A DNA stretch of 64,000 nucleotides from Anomaloglossus baeobatrachus (GCF_048569485.1 NC_134357.1:333550742-333614741); one strand, 5' to 3'. Numbered from the stretch's first letter, positions 45,561 through 56,624 are shown. Translations and numbers: made by a program. The notes: generated by a model from the sequence alone, not told the origin.

Positions 45561-47633
45561 GGCTATGTGCACACGGTGCGTTTTTCTCGGCGTTTTTGCG
45601 CGTTTTTCGGGTGCGTTTTTGGCCTCAAAACTGCATGACTTTGCTTCCCCAGCAAAGTCTATGAGTTTTCATTTTTGCTGTCCCCACACAGCGTTTTTTT
45701 TTCAGCTGCGTTTTTGTGGTGACCACAAAAACGCAGCATGTCAATTATTCCCGCGTTTTTCACTGCGCTTTTCATCCATTGAGTTCAATGGGATGTTGAA
45801 AGACGCAATGAGAAACGCAAATAGCTGCGTTTTGGTGCGTTTCTAAGACCAAAAACGCAGCTATAAGCGCAGGAGGTGGGTAGTAAAGTGACGTGTACAG
45901 GAAGAGGATTCCTTCTGTCAGTATAGACAGAAGCAGGAATCCTCCCGGTACCGTCACCGCCGCGTCCATCTCCCGTCCTGTGCATGTATGCTGCCGTGCG
46001 GCGCCATGTACAGGCAGGAGGTGGAAGCGGCTGCGAAAACAAAAGTTAACAGTAGAATAAAAAAAAAAAAAGTTATACTCACCTGTGTGCAGCCTCGCGG
46101 TGCCATGCCCGCTCCCAGCTCCTGTCACGGTATCGCCGCTCCCGCTCCGGCTGTGTGCAGTCTCCCCGGGGCAGGACCTTGCTTGCAGGACCTGGCGATG
46201 GATCACCTGATGCAGTCACCTGACGCATCAGCTGATCGAGTCTCGGGCTGACGCGGGCGCCCGGCCGGTATCAGCGGATGCGTCAGGAGACTTCATCCCT
46301 GATTACCGGCAGCTGCTGCAGCGATCAGACGGGATCAGACTCCCGCCCCATCGCTCCGGGAGCTGCCGGTAATTCAGCACATAAGTGAGTATTATTTTTT
46401 TTTTTTTTCTACTGATGCATCTGCTGATTGTATAATCGGCTTTTATACAATCAGCTGATGTGTGATGGGATTCACATCCTTTAACCTGACACATCATCTG
46501 ATCGCTTTGCCTTCCAGCAAACCGATCAGATGATATTGGATCCGGATTGGACGGCGCGGGACCCTGACCCAGGATTACTGCGGAGGGGGGTTTATTTCAA
46601 TAAAGATGGAGTCACTAATTGTGTTGTGTTTTATTTCTAATAAAAATATTTTTCTGTGTGTTGTGTTTTTTTTTTATCTTTACTAGAAATTCATGGTGGC
46701 CATGTCTAATATTGGCGTGACACCATGAATTTCGGGCTTAGGGCTAGCTGATAATATACAGCTAGCCCTAACTCCATTATTACCTAGCTAGCCACCCGGC
46801 TTCAGGGCAGCTGGAAGAGTTGGATACAGCGCCAGAAGATGGCGCTTCTATGAAAGCGCCATTTTCTGGGGTGGCTGCGGACTGCAATTCGCAGTGGGGG
46901 TGCCCAGAAAGCATGGGCACCCTGCACTGTGGATTCCAATCCCCAGCTGCCTAGTTGTACCCGGCTGGACTAAAAAATTAGGCGAAGCCCACGTCATTTT
47001 TTTTTTTAATTATTTCATGAAATAATTAAAAAAAGAGGGCTTCTCTATATTTTTGGTTCCCAGCCGGGTACAAATAGGCAGCTGGGGGTTGGGGGCAGCC
47101 CGTACCTGCCTGCTGTACCCGGCTAGCATACAAAAATATGGCGAAGCCCACGTCATTTTTTTTTTTTGGGGGGGGCAGAGAAATCCTGCATACAGTCCTG
47201 GAAGGAGGATGCTGAGCCTTGTAGTTCGACAGCTGCTGTCTGCTCTCCTGCATACACTATTGGATGGAGGATGCTGAGCCTTGTATTTCGACAGCTGCTG
47301 TCTGCTGTCCTGCATACACTATTGGATCGAGGATGCTGAGCCTTGTAGTTCTGCAGCTGTCTGCTCTTCTGCATACACTAGTGGAGAATGAAGAACACAT
47401 TGAAGAAGGAAATGACATCAGACCTTTTTTTTTTTTTGTTCACTGATAAAAAACGCATAAGGACGCAGTGAGCAAAAACGCAGCAAAACGCAGCAAAAAA
47501 ACGCACCAAATCGCGGCAAAACGCGTGCGTTTTTTGCCGCGTTTTTTCGACGCAGGTGCGTTTTTGTGCGTTTTTAGCGGCCAAAAACGCACAAAAACGC
47601 AGCGTCAAAAAAACGCAGCGTGTGCACATAGCC
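45561..47633. mobile_element. Large TAA-target MITE, copy 1 (2.07 kb)
   Basis: Ends GGCTATGTGCACACGGTGCG and the complement of CAGCGTGTGCACATAGCC, with TAA at 45558-45560 and 47634-47636. The interior is GC-rich near 45930-46360. Then come CGATCAGATGATATTGGATC, GGCTAGCTGATAATATACAG, GAAGATGGCGCTTC and GGCGAAGCCCACGTCATTTT blocks. Inverted duplicates of a 'GTACCCGGCTGG' block lie around 46960-47150. Splice-donor-like words at 46075-46086 (- strand) and 46383 (+ strand). No coding capacity that I can support. Confidence 0.82.
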
Positions 47634-47834
47634 TAAGGGTGCTTTCACACTACGTTTTTTTAACATGCGTCATGAACATTTTTTTGCTGTAAAAGCGGAT
47701 CCTGCTTTTACAGCATAAAAACGCATGTAAACACATGTGTTATTTTGCAGGATCCTGTCACTTTAAGTTTATGGGTGGACATTGGAGTCATGTGATCGGG
47801 AGTCAGTGGAACTGAACGTGATAGACTGGGAGAC

Positions 47835-48045
47835 GGCATCTGACAGCTGCGGAGGCTCGTAACCAAGGTAAACATCAGGTAACTTGCTTGGATACCTGAT
47901 ATTTACCTTGGTTATGGCATCCACAGCTGCTAGGAGCCGGGCAGCCTGCTCCCTGCACATGTAACCAACGTAAACATCGGGTAACTAAGAGAAGCGCTTT
48001 GCTTGGTTACCCGATATTTACCTTGGTTACGAGTGTCCGCAGCTC
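47835..48045. repeat. CGGGTAACC hairpin cassette within a MITE
   Basis: AACCAAGGTAAACATCAGGT with its complement at 47880-47915, then AACATCGGGTAACTAAGAG with its complement GGTTACCCGATATTTACC. It is the same module seen at 5265-5345, 15975-16110, 20190-20300 and 30000-30190, although the ends of this element differ. Confidence 0.7.
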
Positions 48046-48744
48046 TCAGGCGGGGGAGAGAGAGGAGAGGGAGAGGGAGGGGGAGAGAGACAGAGACAGA
48101 GAGGGAGAGAGAGATTGATCACGCGAGGCTGGTTTCTGGGCATAGCCAGTAGAGCAAGTAGGATCCTGTCTATCAGCATGCCAGCGTTCACATGCGTTTG
48201 CATGCAGTATAGTCAGGATCCAGCAATTTTCAGTATTTGGACGCAGTTGTTAAAATACTGTTAAAAAACTGCAAGTCACTGGATCCTCACTATAATGCAC
48301 GCAAACGCATGTGAACGCATGTTGACGCGAGTCCATTGCAAATGCATTGAAATGAAAACGCATTTGCACTGGATCCGTTTTTGCGTTAAAAAAACGTTCA
48401 GCCTATGGCTGCTTTCACTCTACGTTTTTTTAACATGCGTCCTGAACGTTTTTTGCTGCAAAAGTGGATCCAGTACAAATGCGTTTTCATTTCAATGCAT
48501 TTGAAATGGACTTGCATCAACATGCGTTCACATGCGTTTGCATGCAGTTTTGTCAGAATCCAGCAACTTGCAGTTTTTTAACATTGTTTAAAAACGCTAC
48601 TTGTAGCATTTTTGAGCTGCGTCCAAATACTGCAAGTTGCTGGATCCTGACTAAACAGCACGCAAACGCATGTGAACGCTGGCATGCTGATAAACAGGAT
48701 ACTGTTTGGTGTACTAAGCATGCCCAGAAACCACAGAGAGTGAG

Positions 48745-49235
48745 TTTGTTTCTTTCTTTATTTATTTCTCTCTTTCTCTCTCTTTCTTTCATTCTCTTTC
48801 TCTCTCTCTTTCTCTCTCTTTATCTCTTTCTTTCTCTCTCTTTCGTTCTCTCTCTTCCTCTCTCTCTTTCTTTCTCTCTATCTCTTTGTCTCTTTCTTTC
48901 TCTCTCTTTTTTTTCTCTCTCTTCCTCTCTCTCTCGCTCTCTCTCTTCTTCTCTCTCTCTCTTCTTCTTCTCGCTCTCTTCTTCTCTCTCTCTTTCTCCC
49001 TCTCTCTTTCTTTCTCTCTTTCTCTCTCTTTCTCTCTCTCTCGTTCTCGCTCTCTTTAACTCTCTATTTATCTCTTTCTTTCTCTCTCTTTTGGTCTCTC
49101 TCTTCCTCTCTCTTTCTCTCTCTTTCTCTCTCTCTCTTTCCCTCTCTTTCTCTCTCTCTCTTTCTCTCTCTCTTCCTCTCTCTCTCTTCCTCTCTCTCTC
49201 TTCCTCTCTTTCTCTCTCTCCTCTTTTTTTCCCCA
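48745..49235 (-). repeat. CTTT/CTCT microsatellite
   Basis: Almost pure pyrimidine on the + strand (TCTCTCTTTCTC-type units) for about 490 bases. It produces long Ser/Leu/Phe or Arg/Glu open frames that have no coding meaning. Confidence 0.95.
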
Positions 49236-49445
49236 GCGGCATCTGAATTTCCAGTCTGTCACGTTCAGTTCCACTGACTCCCGATCACATGACCCCAATG
49301 CCCGACCATAAACTTCAAGTGGCACGATCCTGTAAAATAACACTTGCGTTTGCATGCGTTTTTCTTTAGAAAAACAGGATCCGCTTTTGCAACAAAAAAA
49401 TGTTCATAACGCATGTTGAAAAAACGTAGTGTGAAAGCAGCCTAA

Positions 49446-50065
49446 GACTTAAGGTGAAAATAGCAACAAAAAAAGGATTAAATATTCTCCAAAAATTAAG
49501 TGTTACTTACAGCAAAGATGGGCTGCAGTGTGTACATCGCCCAGGACAAAAACTATTACTTTAGCAGGATACAGTTAAACCCCCCACTAAGTGGAGGCAT
49601 CACAGGTGCAGGAGGAGCAAATCACACACACACTTCCATGGAATGGAGGGGGCGATTGCTGGATGATAAAACTGCAAACTGATGGCTTGCATAGAGCGCT
49701 GTTCACACATGCAGATACACAGTCACAAGCCCGCAGCCTATTAGGTGACACCCATACTATTAGATCAAGCGGGCTGCCAAGCCGTACTTCATCTGTGCAC
49801 CATACAGGATTAGAAACTCTAATATGCAAGACATAACACAAAGAGGAACTTTAGGTGAGCACAAAGTGTCAATTGTAGTTTCCTACACAACAGTCACTTA
49901 GAATGGAGGCATTTTTGGTATATTTTGGAAATTACCGTAATACACATCTATTTCGATGGTTGTGGACATAGGCAATTAAAACGTGTCTGAGAACTTTTTT
50001 GCCAAATTTTAGGCAACTTTTAATCATTGATTGATTGATTGATTGAGACACAGGTTATAAGTATT
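49446..50065. other. No firm feature
   Basis: 49560-49860 (GGAGGCATCACAGGTGCAGG, GATCAAGCGGGCTGCCAAGC) may be part of a dispersed repeat. I cannot name it. A GATT run lies at 50029-50045. Confidence 0.4.
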
Positions 50066-50145
50066 CAAATCAAATCAAATCAAATCAAATAAGCTTTATT
50101 GGCAGGACCAAATACAAATTAGTTTTGCCAAAGCAAATACCGGGG
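50066..50145 (-). mobile_element. Short LINE-like 3' tail with CAAAT repeats
   Basis: On the - strand GCCAATAAAGCTTATTTGAT holds an AATAAA signal and runs into five TTTGA-type repeats. This is the usual shape of a LINE 3' end with a short tandem tail. The family is not certain. Confidence 0.4.
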
Positions 50146-50745
50146 GGGTCACTCAGAAATTCCCCGTGCTGGCTACCAGTACGTCACAATCGGGGGGTAA
50201 CAAGTGGGGGTCACCCCTCCTTTATACCTCCCAACCGACAGACAGAGCACGTCACGCGCTCTCTAGCGCCCCTCTTATAGTCACGCCAATTATGGAATTG
50301 CCCGACAATAAGCAAGGAGGCCGCTATACTACTTATGCCGATTATTGAAGGGTCCCCGGTGAGAGTAGGGTATATATTCCCCCGACCTCCGCGGGCGGAA
50401 TATATAAAATCTCCCCGAATCTCACTGGCCTCCCCACAATAATCCTTGGCACAACTCGCTGCCACCAACCGCTTCACGGTAACTATTAGCCGAACACACA
50501 GACGTGGGATTCAAGATCGAGATAACAGAACAGCCCAAGATTAATTATATAATTTAATCGGCCGAAGCCACACTAGAAACTACAATATATACAATAGGAG
50601 ATCTACAGAATATACATAGGTCAGAGTACAGTTACAATCAAAGCATGGTTTACAAACAGGCATACACAGTTCGAGCAGTTACCTTGTGCGTCTGGCCACA
50701 GGGCCTTTACCCTTGCTTAACCACTTGACTTTCCATGAGACAATT
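50146..50745 (-). repeat. Probable ERV LTR and leader piece, - strand
   Basis: Read on the - strand: TAACTGCTCGAACTGTGTAT, a TATATATTGTAG stretch, TCGGCCGATTAAATTATATA, then TGTTATCTCGATCTTGAATC, a GTTGGTGGCAGCGAGTTGTG that could hold a primer site (TGGTGGCAGCG), and a GC-rich leader with CGCCCGCGGAGGTCGGGGG. It looks like the end of an LTR with the leader after it. A fossil; no gene part beyond the leader was recognised. The left boundary is uncertain. Confidence 0.45.
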
Positions 50746-51652
50746 AGGACTTTAGGACTGTAATCCTATAGTATTCCAGTATGTAGAAGAAGAAATCAAA
50801 ACTATTAATTCAGGTGATATTCTTCAGTGAGGTCTAAAAGAAAAATTAAAAAAAGGAGGCATTTAAAAAAAATAAATAAAATAAAATTGAATCACTCCTT
50901 TTCCCCTGATAAATAAATAGACACAATCTATGGAGATTGTTATGTAGTTCAAAATAGTAACAGGAGGCTTTCTGATTCCAAAACATCACTCAATTTTGGA
51001 TCAACTATGTGAATGCTATCCACCATTTTCTTTTATTTGCCAAAATGGTGGGCCATCACAATAAAGCAGAGTTGCTGTACATACACTACAGTGATTTAAT
51101 TAGGCAGAAATTGATTTTTGTTGTAATCAATGATAACCAGAGCTAACACTGGCCCCTGGAAAAGTGAAACATTATAGGACTATTAAGTATATTACAAACA
51201 CAATAAGCCATTAATCACGGCACAGTGGAAATGATTTTATGGATGGCGAGATATTCCTTTATCATTATAAAGTTAAGGCCAGATGACAGTCTAAAAAAAA
51301 TCATTCCAATTTTCATCCAGAAAAATGGGATAATCTTTTTCTTACTTTTCATCCGTGTGTTGTCCATGTACAATTTGTAATTAATCCCTTACAAGACCAT
51401 TTACAGCTTCCTATGTTATAGAACTGTAATGTATCCGTAATAATCAGATGCTATATTGTGGCTCCGTATGGCGTCTGATTTTTTTCTTGCACCCATCCGA
51501 TTTTGAAGTGAAATCGTAGCAAGTTCTGACTTTTTTCACAGACGGATTCTGTTCGTGAAAAAAGTAGGTTACGGTATATTACCACTGCCCCATATCCTAT
51601 CGGTGGATTTCCTGATGAAGAAGTGGGGTGACACCTTCATTCAACTTTCCTG
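50746..51652. other. No recognisable feature
   Basis: AT-rich. 51440-51560 (GTATGGCGTCTGATTTTTTT, GCACCCATCCGATTTT) faintly resembles the MITE-like words at 28381-28620. No coding signal. Confidence 0.4.
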
Positions 51653-51656
51653 GATT

Positions 51657-52841
51657 TGTGGCGCCCTGGACAAGCCAGGTCGTCACAGAACTACACCAAC
51701 ACACCCCACACCCCGGTTAGGCACACCGAAGCCAAACACAAAATCCTTGTTGCCTCCCTCCAGGGGCTGATGTCCACACCAGGGGGTGGGCCAGGCGGTT
51801 GGCCCTGCCCACCGAGGAGATCACAGTCCTGGAGGTGGGAAAAGAAGTGAGTTCAGATTGAAGTCTTTGAAGTGAGAGGAAGTAAAGTGGTAGAGGAGCA
51901 GTCTGAAGGCGGTCCGGGTGTGTGGCCCGGACGGAACAGCAAGGTTGGCAAACGGTGGTGACCGTCTGCAGGAGAGGCTAATTGGAGCAAACCGTATGGA
52001 CCGTGGATGGGCGGTGGCCCGGCGGTACCAGATCGGAGAGTAAAGAGAAGCCAGCACCATCCGGCAGGGCTTACGGACCCTGACAAGGCTAGGAGTCGCC
52101 GTTGAATTTGTCAAATCCGTTAGCGAAGGGAACCTCCAGGGTTTCCCAGTAGTCAAGACCCGATTGAAGGCAACCGCTCAAACTGTAGAGGGAAACACAG
52201 TCACCGCCAAGGCTACAGTTCCCAGGGCCAGAGCCTGCGGGCAAAAGGGGCTCCCTCAGCCTCCATCCAAGCTGGGGAGCGGGTTACCGGTGGGAATCCA
52301 TTGGAACCGTAACACAACACAGGTGCAGGGAAAGGCAGTCACCATCAACCTGCCGGGAGGAGAAACACCGCAGCCGTCTGTGGGACCCGTCCATCCAGCC
52401 GTTTGTTTTACCGGAGACTTTGCATTCGTCATTGGCTAAGTGAGTACCACCGTGCCTGCGGCACAGCGCTGCCCCCGCGACCCTGCACCTCACCAGGCCC
52501 CGTAACCCGCCTGCCATCCATCCCTACCTCCCTCACCGGGCCCCGGGACAACCAACCCCCCTACCCACGGAGGTAAGAACCAACATCCTAGCTGCTCCCT
52601 GTCATCGCTCCCGGGATCCCCGTCCAGAGCAGCGGTGGTGTCACCAACCTCACCACAACCGTGGGTGACGTCACGGACAATATCCCTAAACCCAAACCAC
52701 CCCCTTTCACTCACGGGCGAGGAACGCCGCTCGAGTCCCCAGGATCCGGCCCACCGCTCGAGCCACCACCGAGCAATAGCAGCAGCAGCAGCTGGACCCG
52801 AGCAGTGGGTGAGCGCAGTGTTCCCTCCTCCACCCGTGACA
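51657..52841 (+). repeat. Solo LTR (1185 bp), + strand
   Basis: TGTGGCGCCCTGGACAAGCC to CCACCCGTGACA, with GATT duplicated at 51653-51656 and 52842-52845. Matches the opposite-strand solo LTR at 14365-15526 in order: CCTCCCTCCAGGG, GATGTCCACACCAGG, CTACCCACGGAGG, GATCCCCGTC, CCCCTTTCACTC, CTCGAGCCACC and AGCAGCAGCAGCAGCTGG. No internal region. Confidence 0.9.
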
Positions 52842-52871
52842 GATTATGTCATATTTTCAGCAGAGCAGTAA

Positions 52872-53297
52872 GGCTAGGGCCCCACTTTGCTTTTTACCTG
52901 CTTTTTTGCTGCTTTTTCAACTGCAGCGTTTAATGCCAAAATGGTTGTGTTCTGCTTTTCAAGCTTAGTCTATGGGAATTTGGGTTTCTTGTGCACACTA
53001 TGCAGTTCAAACTGCAGTCTTTTTGTGGCAGAAATTTGGTCAAAAACTCTGCTTTGCAGTTCTAAACGCAAATGGCAAAAACAATTGACATGTCAATTGT
53101 TTTTGCCATTTGCGTTTAGAACTGCAAAGCAGAGTTTTTGCCCAAATTTCTGCCACATAAAAGCTGCAGTTTGAACTGCATAGTGTGCACAAGAAACCCA
53201 AATTCCCATAGACTAAGCTTGAAAAGCAGAACACATCCATTTTGGCATTAAACGCTGCAGTTGAAAAAGCAGGTAAAAAGCAAAGTGGGTCTTAGCC
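52872..53297. mobile_element. Near-perfect hairpin MITE (426 bp)
   Basis: TAA at 52869-52871 and 53298-53300. The left arm GGCTAGGGCCCCACTTTGC and the complement of the right arm GGCTAAGACCCACTTTGC stay almost identical for the full 210 bases to a centre at ACAATTGACATGTCAATTGT (about 53085). Non-coding. Confidence 0.88.
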
Positions 53298-53300
53298 TAA

Positions 53301-56005
53301 GGCTATGTGCCCACGTTGCGTTTTTTCATGCGTTTCTGCAGCGTTTTGAACTGCACCTTTTTAGTGCATGCGTTTTGATTTCCCTGCAAAGTCTATGGGT
53401 ATGTGCGCACTAGGCGTTTTTTTCACGCTGCGTTTTTATGTGCGTTTTTGTCTCAAAAAACGCACCCGCGGCTAAAAAACGCGTCAAAAACGCATGCGTT
53501 TTTGCCGCGATTTGGTGCGTTTTTTGCTGCGTTTTTGCTCACTGCGTTTTTAATCAGTGCACAATGCCATTAAAGATTGTTGATGAAAAAAAAAAAAAAA
53601 AAAAGGTCTGATGTCATTTCCTTCTTCAAAATGTTCATTGTATGCAGGAGAGCAGACAGCTGCAGAACTAGTGTATGCAGGAGAGCAGACAGCAGCTGCA
53701 GAACTACAAGGCTCAGCATCCTCCATTCACTAGTGTATGCAGTTTTTTGCCCAAAAAGAAAAAAAAAATGACATGGGCTTCGCCATATTTTTGTATGCTA
53801 GCCGGGTACAGCAGGCAGGTACGGGCTGCCCCCAACCCCCAGCTGCCTATTTGTACCCGGCTGGGAACCAAAAATATAGAGAAGCCCTTTTTTTTTAATT
53901 ATTTCATGAATTTCATGAAATAATTAAAAAAAAAAAATGACGTGGGCTTCGCCTAATTTTTGAGTCCAGCCGGGTACAACTAGGCAGCTGGGGATTGGAA
54001 TCCACAGTGCAGGGTGCCCAAGATCTCTGGGCACCCCCACTGCGAATTGCAGTCCGCAGCCACCCCAGAAAATGGCGCTTTCATAGAAGCGCCATCTTCT
54101 GGCGCTGTATCCAACTCTTCTAGCTGCCCTGATGCCGGGTGGCTAGCTAGGTAATAATGGAGTTAGGGCTAGCTGTATATTATCAGCTAGCCCTAAGCCC
54201 GAAATTCATGGTGTCACGCCAATATTAGACATGGCCACCATGAATTTCTAGTAATGATAAAAAAAAAAAAAAACAACACACAGAAAAATATTTTTATTAG
54301 AAATAAAAACACAACACAATTAGTGACTCCATCTTTATTGAAATAAACCCCCCTCCGCAGTAATCCTGGGTCAGGGTCCCGCGCCGTCCAATCCGGATCC
54401 AATATCATCTGATCGGTTTGCTGGAAGGCAAAGCGATCAGATGATGTGTCAGGATCAAGTGCCTGAATCACATAACACATCGGCTGATTGTATAAAAGCC
54501 GGTTATACAATCAGCTGATGCATCAGTAGAAAAAAAAAAATAATACTCACTTATGTGCTGATTACCGGCAGCTCCTGGAGCGATGGGGCGGGAGTCTGAT
54601 CCTGTCCGATCGCTGCCGGAGCTGCCGGTAATCAGCTGATGAAGTCCCCTGACGGCAGGATCAGCTGATAGCCGGCCGGGCGACACCGCGAGAATTACGA
54701 TCAGCTGATGCGTCAGGTGACTGCATCAGGTGATCCACCGCCAGGTCCTGCAAGCAAGGTCCTGCCCCGGGGAGACTGCACACAGCCAGAGCGGCGGGAC
54801 CGGGACAGGAGCGGACATGGCACCGGGACCCTGCAGACAGGTGAGTATATATGACATTTTTTTTTTCTACTGTTCACTTTGGTTTTCGCCGCTGCCTCCA
54901 CCTCCCGCCCAGACATGGCGCCGCACGGAGCTGACGTGCACAGAACGGGAGGTGGACGCAGCGGTGACGGTACCGGGAGGATTCATGCTTCTGTGTTTAC
55001 CAACAGAAGGAATCCTCTTCCTGTACACGTCACTGTAGTACCCACCCCTTGCGTTTATAGCTGCGTTTTTAGTCATAGAAACGCAGCTATATTTGCAATG
55101 TGCCTTTTTCATTGCGTTTTGAACATCTCATTGAACTCAATGGGTGAAAAACGCAGTGAAAAACGCAGAAATAATTGACATGCTGCGTTTTTGTGGTCAC
55201 CACAAAAACGCAGCTAAAAAAAAACGCTGTGTGCAGACAGCACTTCTGAAAACCCATTGACATTGCTGGGGAAGCAATGTCACTGCGTATTCAGCACAAA
55301 AACGCGGTAAAAAACGCCGCTAAAAACGCGGCAAAAACGCCTAGTGCGCACAAGGCCTATGAGAAATAGGGATTTCTTGTGCCCACTATGCAGTTCAAAA
55401 TGCTGCGTTTAATTTGCATATTTTGTGGCAAAAACCATGCGTTTAAAAAAGCAGCATGTCAATTGTTTTTGCCATTTGAGATGCGTTTAGATAACATAGA
55501 AGTCAATGAGAAACAGGGAGTAACCAAGAAACATCAAAATTCCAGCGTTTTACCTGCTTTTTAGGTGCAGAAAACATGCTTTTTGGACATCAAAATAATG
55601 ATTTCATATGTCCCTTTACACACATAAGCCGACATTTAAATTAATGAGAAATAAGAAGTTATTTCTATTTTTTCAATAAATAGTATATTACCGCTATAAT
55701 TTAATGAAATATGTCCATTTTCTTGTTTAATTCTTTATATTAATATGTTTGGGGGTTTTTTTCTCTTTTTTCACTGTGTTTGACAGATTAAACTTTATTT
55801 ATCAGTGTCCTGATGTTCAAAACGCATCTCTCAAAACGCAGGTGGAAAAGCACGCAAAAAGCGCTAAAAACGCATCAAAAATGCGGTAAATACGCATGCG
55901 TTTTTAGCGCTATTTTGTGGTCATAAGCAACTTTGACAAAATCAATTACTGCCAGAGGGTGCGTTTAGAAATGCAAGGACCTCGACGCTACGTGGGCACG
56001 TAGCC
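53301..56005. mobile_element. TAA/TTA-target MITE, GGCTATGTGCCCACG ends, interrupted
   Basis: Ends GGCTATGTGCCCACGTTGCG and the complement of CTACGTGGGCACGTAGCC. Flanks TAA (53298-53300) and TTA (56006-56008). It is split by the 2-kb element at 53398-55357. The remainder (about 745 bases) resembles 42475-43250, including GCAAAGTCTATGGG and GCATGTCAATTGTTTTTGCC. Confidence 0.78.
53398..55357. mobile_element. Large MITE, copy 2 (1.96 kb), inverted relative to copy 1
   Basis: Ends GGTATGTGCGCACTAGGCG and the complement of CGCCTAGTGCGCACAAGGCC, flanked by TATG (53394-53397, 55358-55361). The interior is copy 1 (45561-47633) in reverse: GACATGGGCTTCGCCATATT, AGCGCCATCTTCTGGCGCTG, CTAGCTGTATATTATCAGCT, GATCCAATATCATCTGATCG and GAATCCTCTTCCTGTACACG. 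CAGGTGAGTATA at 54838. No coding capacity supported. Confidence 0.82.
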
Positions 56006-56008
56006 TTA

Positions 56009-56460
56009 CAGTTCCACACCATTTTGTTCCTGATTGGCTTCAGGTTTTTTAGCTCATGGACCCTGCAGTAGCTGATTACAGGCTTTAATTCTGCTTGTGT
56101 GACACATTCCCTTATTACTCTTATATGTCTGTTGGGTAAGACCCTATTGCGCTTTTTCCATTCAGCTTATACTATAGAATAACATTGCTCCCAGGGCTAT
56201 CTGATGAAAAAAATTGGATAGAACGCGTCCGATTTATACAGTAGCGTGTGCGAGCCCTGAGATATTAATTTAGTAGCTGAATTTTGTGAGGAGTTTAACG
56301 ATGATGAATGAGTTTCTTCAATAAAACAATCCCCTTTGGGGAGAATTTTTTTCTGAAGAGGTTTTGTAGAGATTTTCACTTACTTTTTTCCTAAGAGCTA
56401 CATATAGGGAGAACTTTAAGTACCCTGTCAGTTACACTCTCTGAAAAATAAATAAATAAA
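56009..56460. other. No recognisable feature
   Basis: AT-rich sequence before a TA microsatellite. Nothing coding. Confidence 0.5.
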
Positions 56461-56465
56461 TAAAA

Positions 56466-56549
<84 letters not shown>

Positions 56550-56581
56550 AGTGTATATGGATTTATATTCATCCTCTGAAT

Positions 56582-56620
<39 letters not shown>
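56461..56620. repeat. TA-rich microsatellite
   Basis: TA/ATAC dinucleotide runs at 56463-56545 and 56583-56620, separated by a short AGAGAGTGTATATGG stretch. Confidence 0.95.

Positions 56621-56624
<4 letters not shown>

Larger units (their letters stand above)
47637..49442. mobile_element. Pair of head-to-head MITEs, CTTTCACACTACG ends
   Basis: Outer ends GGGTGCTTTCACACTACG and the complement of CGTAGTGTGAAAGCAGCC, with TAA at 47634-47636 and 49443-49445. At 48400-48425 an internal end (ACGTTCAGCC, then GGCTGCTTTCACTCTACG) shows that two copies meet: 47637 to about 48405, and about 48408-49442 in reverse. Both have ATGTGATCGGGAGTCAGTGG, GGATCCAG and CGCAAACGCATGTGAACGC words in mirror order. 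Each holds a GA/CT tract. Non-coding. Confidence 0.75.

Noticed and set aside
48464-49246. Open frame of 260 codons, Ser/Leu/Phe rich, resembling a membrane protein
   Set aside because: The hydrophobic part is the CT microsatellite in translation, and the start lies in a MITE end.
54838-54848. CAGGTGAGTATA as evidence for a real host exon
   Set aside because: No acceptor, coding exon or conserved frame lies next to it. The same word lies at the matching place in the inverted copy of the element, so it belongs to the MITE. Kept only as part of the splice-donor observation.
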